From Paracoccaceae bacterium (lineage in GTDB: Bacteria > Pseudomonadota > Alphaproteobacteria > Rhodobacterales > Rhodobacteraceae): DNA of 7,175 bases. This document shows, in pieces, positions 7,028 to 7,175 of this stretch. A model generated the notes under the pieces. That model ran no database searches. It was not told the DNA's origin and saw nothing but the letters and a program-made list of their open reading frames with translations. The translations under genes were made by a program, and so were the position numbers. Numbering within the stretch: the first letter of the stretch is position 1; each line of letters starts with the position of its first letter. The stretch covers positions 1 through 7,175 of the forward strand of contig NVQY01000206.1 in NCBI GenBank assembly GCA_002400675.1. The letters run 5' to 3'.

Positions 7028-7055
7028 GGTGATCGGGCCTCTGACAGGAAGGAAT

Positions 7056-7080
7056 GGCCCCGGAACAACGCTCCGGGGCC
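7056..7080 (-). terminator. GC-rich hairpin between the upstream gene and the RDD gene
   Basis: GGCCCCGGA (7056-7064) and TCCGGGGCC (7072-7080) form a perfect 9-bp stem with a 7-nt loop. It lies 28 nt after the end of the upstream minus-strand gene and 28 nt before the RDD start. On the minus strand it is followed by ATTCCTTCC, a weak T/C tract. It may terminate the upstream transcript or act as an attenuator for the RDD-bpt unit. Confidence 0.55.
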
Positions 7081-7108
7081 GGGGATGGTAAGTCTTGGAT
7101 TGCGCAGA

Positions 7109-7175
7109 TCAGGCCGTGTCGTTGCTGCCTTCGGGCGCAGATGGCGCTGTAGCCTCTGTGGCGCGTTCATTCATG
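7109..7175 (-). CDS. C-terminal tail of an unidentified protein (partial at right edge)
   Basis: The minus strand reads NERATEATAPSAPEGSNDTA and then TGA at 7111-7109. The composition (Ala, Glu, Pro, Ser, Thr) is that of a disordered C-terminal tail, and the hairpin just downstream fits a gene end here. An in-frame ATG at 7174-7172 exists, but a 21-residue gene is unlikely; this is more likely the end of a gene running in from the right. In related genomes I recall a DUF2852 gene near the RDD gene, but nothing in these residues can confirm that. Confidence 0.45.
   Translation of the reverse strand, partial: MNERATEATAPSAPEGSNDTA

Noticed and set aside
6961..7170. A 69-residue minus-strand frame overlapping the RDD start and the right-edge tail.
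   Set aside because: It overlaps the well-supported RDD gene in another frame and runs through the hairpin; it is Arg/Pro-rich without recognisable features.
1..7175. Search for mobile elements, CRISPR repeats, tRNA or rRNA genes and defence genes.
   Set aside because: No transposase, integrase, regularly spaced repeats, tRNA-like cloverleaf or defence-related motif was seen; all long coding regions are explained by the listed genes.

Overview
The window looks like chromosomal DNA of an alphaproteobacterium, most likely a member of the Rhodobacteraceae (Roseobacter-type). The reasons are the high-GC coding style, a Tat-exported TakP-like TRAP binding protein next to unusually large TRAP permease subunits of a kind I recall from this family, and a bacterial N-end-rule transferase gene paired with an RDD-protein gene. 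The assignment rests on remembered family resemblance, not on a search.

Layout. Positions 1-905 (minus strand) hold the N-terminal part of a membrane sensor histidine kinase: two membrane segments flank a periplasmic Cache domain, followed by the start of a HisKA_3 (NarX/LytS-like) phosphoacceptor domain. The gene is cut by the left edge. A 249-bp divergent intergenic region (906-1154) carries two pairs of short direct repeats and a near-perfect 16-bp palindrome in the 7-2-7 arrangement typical of NarL-type response regulators. Positions 1155-5610 (plus strand) are a complete three-gene TRAP transporter operon: periplasmic binding protein (360 aa), small permease (296 aa) and large permease (784 aa). 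The first gap contains a strong hairpin, followed by a small one just before the dctQ ribosome binding site. A 10-bp-stem terminator-like hairpin lies between the operon and the convergent gene. Positions 5702-6520 (minus) encode an aspartate/glutamate leucyltransferase (Bpt/ATE family), preceded by an RDD-family membrane protein (6590-7027, minus). The last 67 bases hold the C-terminal tail of another minus-strand gene, separated from the RDD gene by a GC-rich hairpin.

How the parts may work together. The kinase and the transporter share one divergent control region. Cache sensors of this type and TakP-like binding proteins both bind small carboxylates in characterised relatives, so the simplest model is that the kinase senses a small organic acid and, through a NarL-type regulator probably encoded beyond the left edge, switches on the TRAP operon that imports it. 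The bpt and RDD genes form a separate, probably housekeeping, unit: Bpt marks proteins with N-terminal Asp or Glu for ClpS/ClpAP degradation.

Most of the window is ordinary. The parts most worth a second look are the operator-like palindrome, the insertions and cysteine pair in the large permease, and the RNA hairpins between binding-protein and permease genes. I see no phage, insertion sequence, CRISPR array, tRNA or rRNA.
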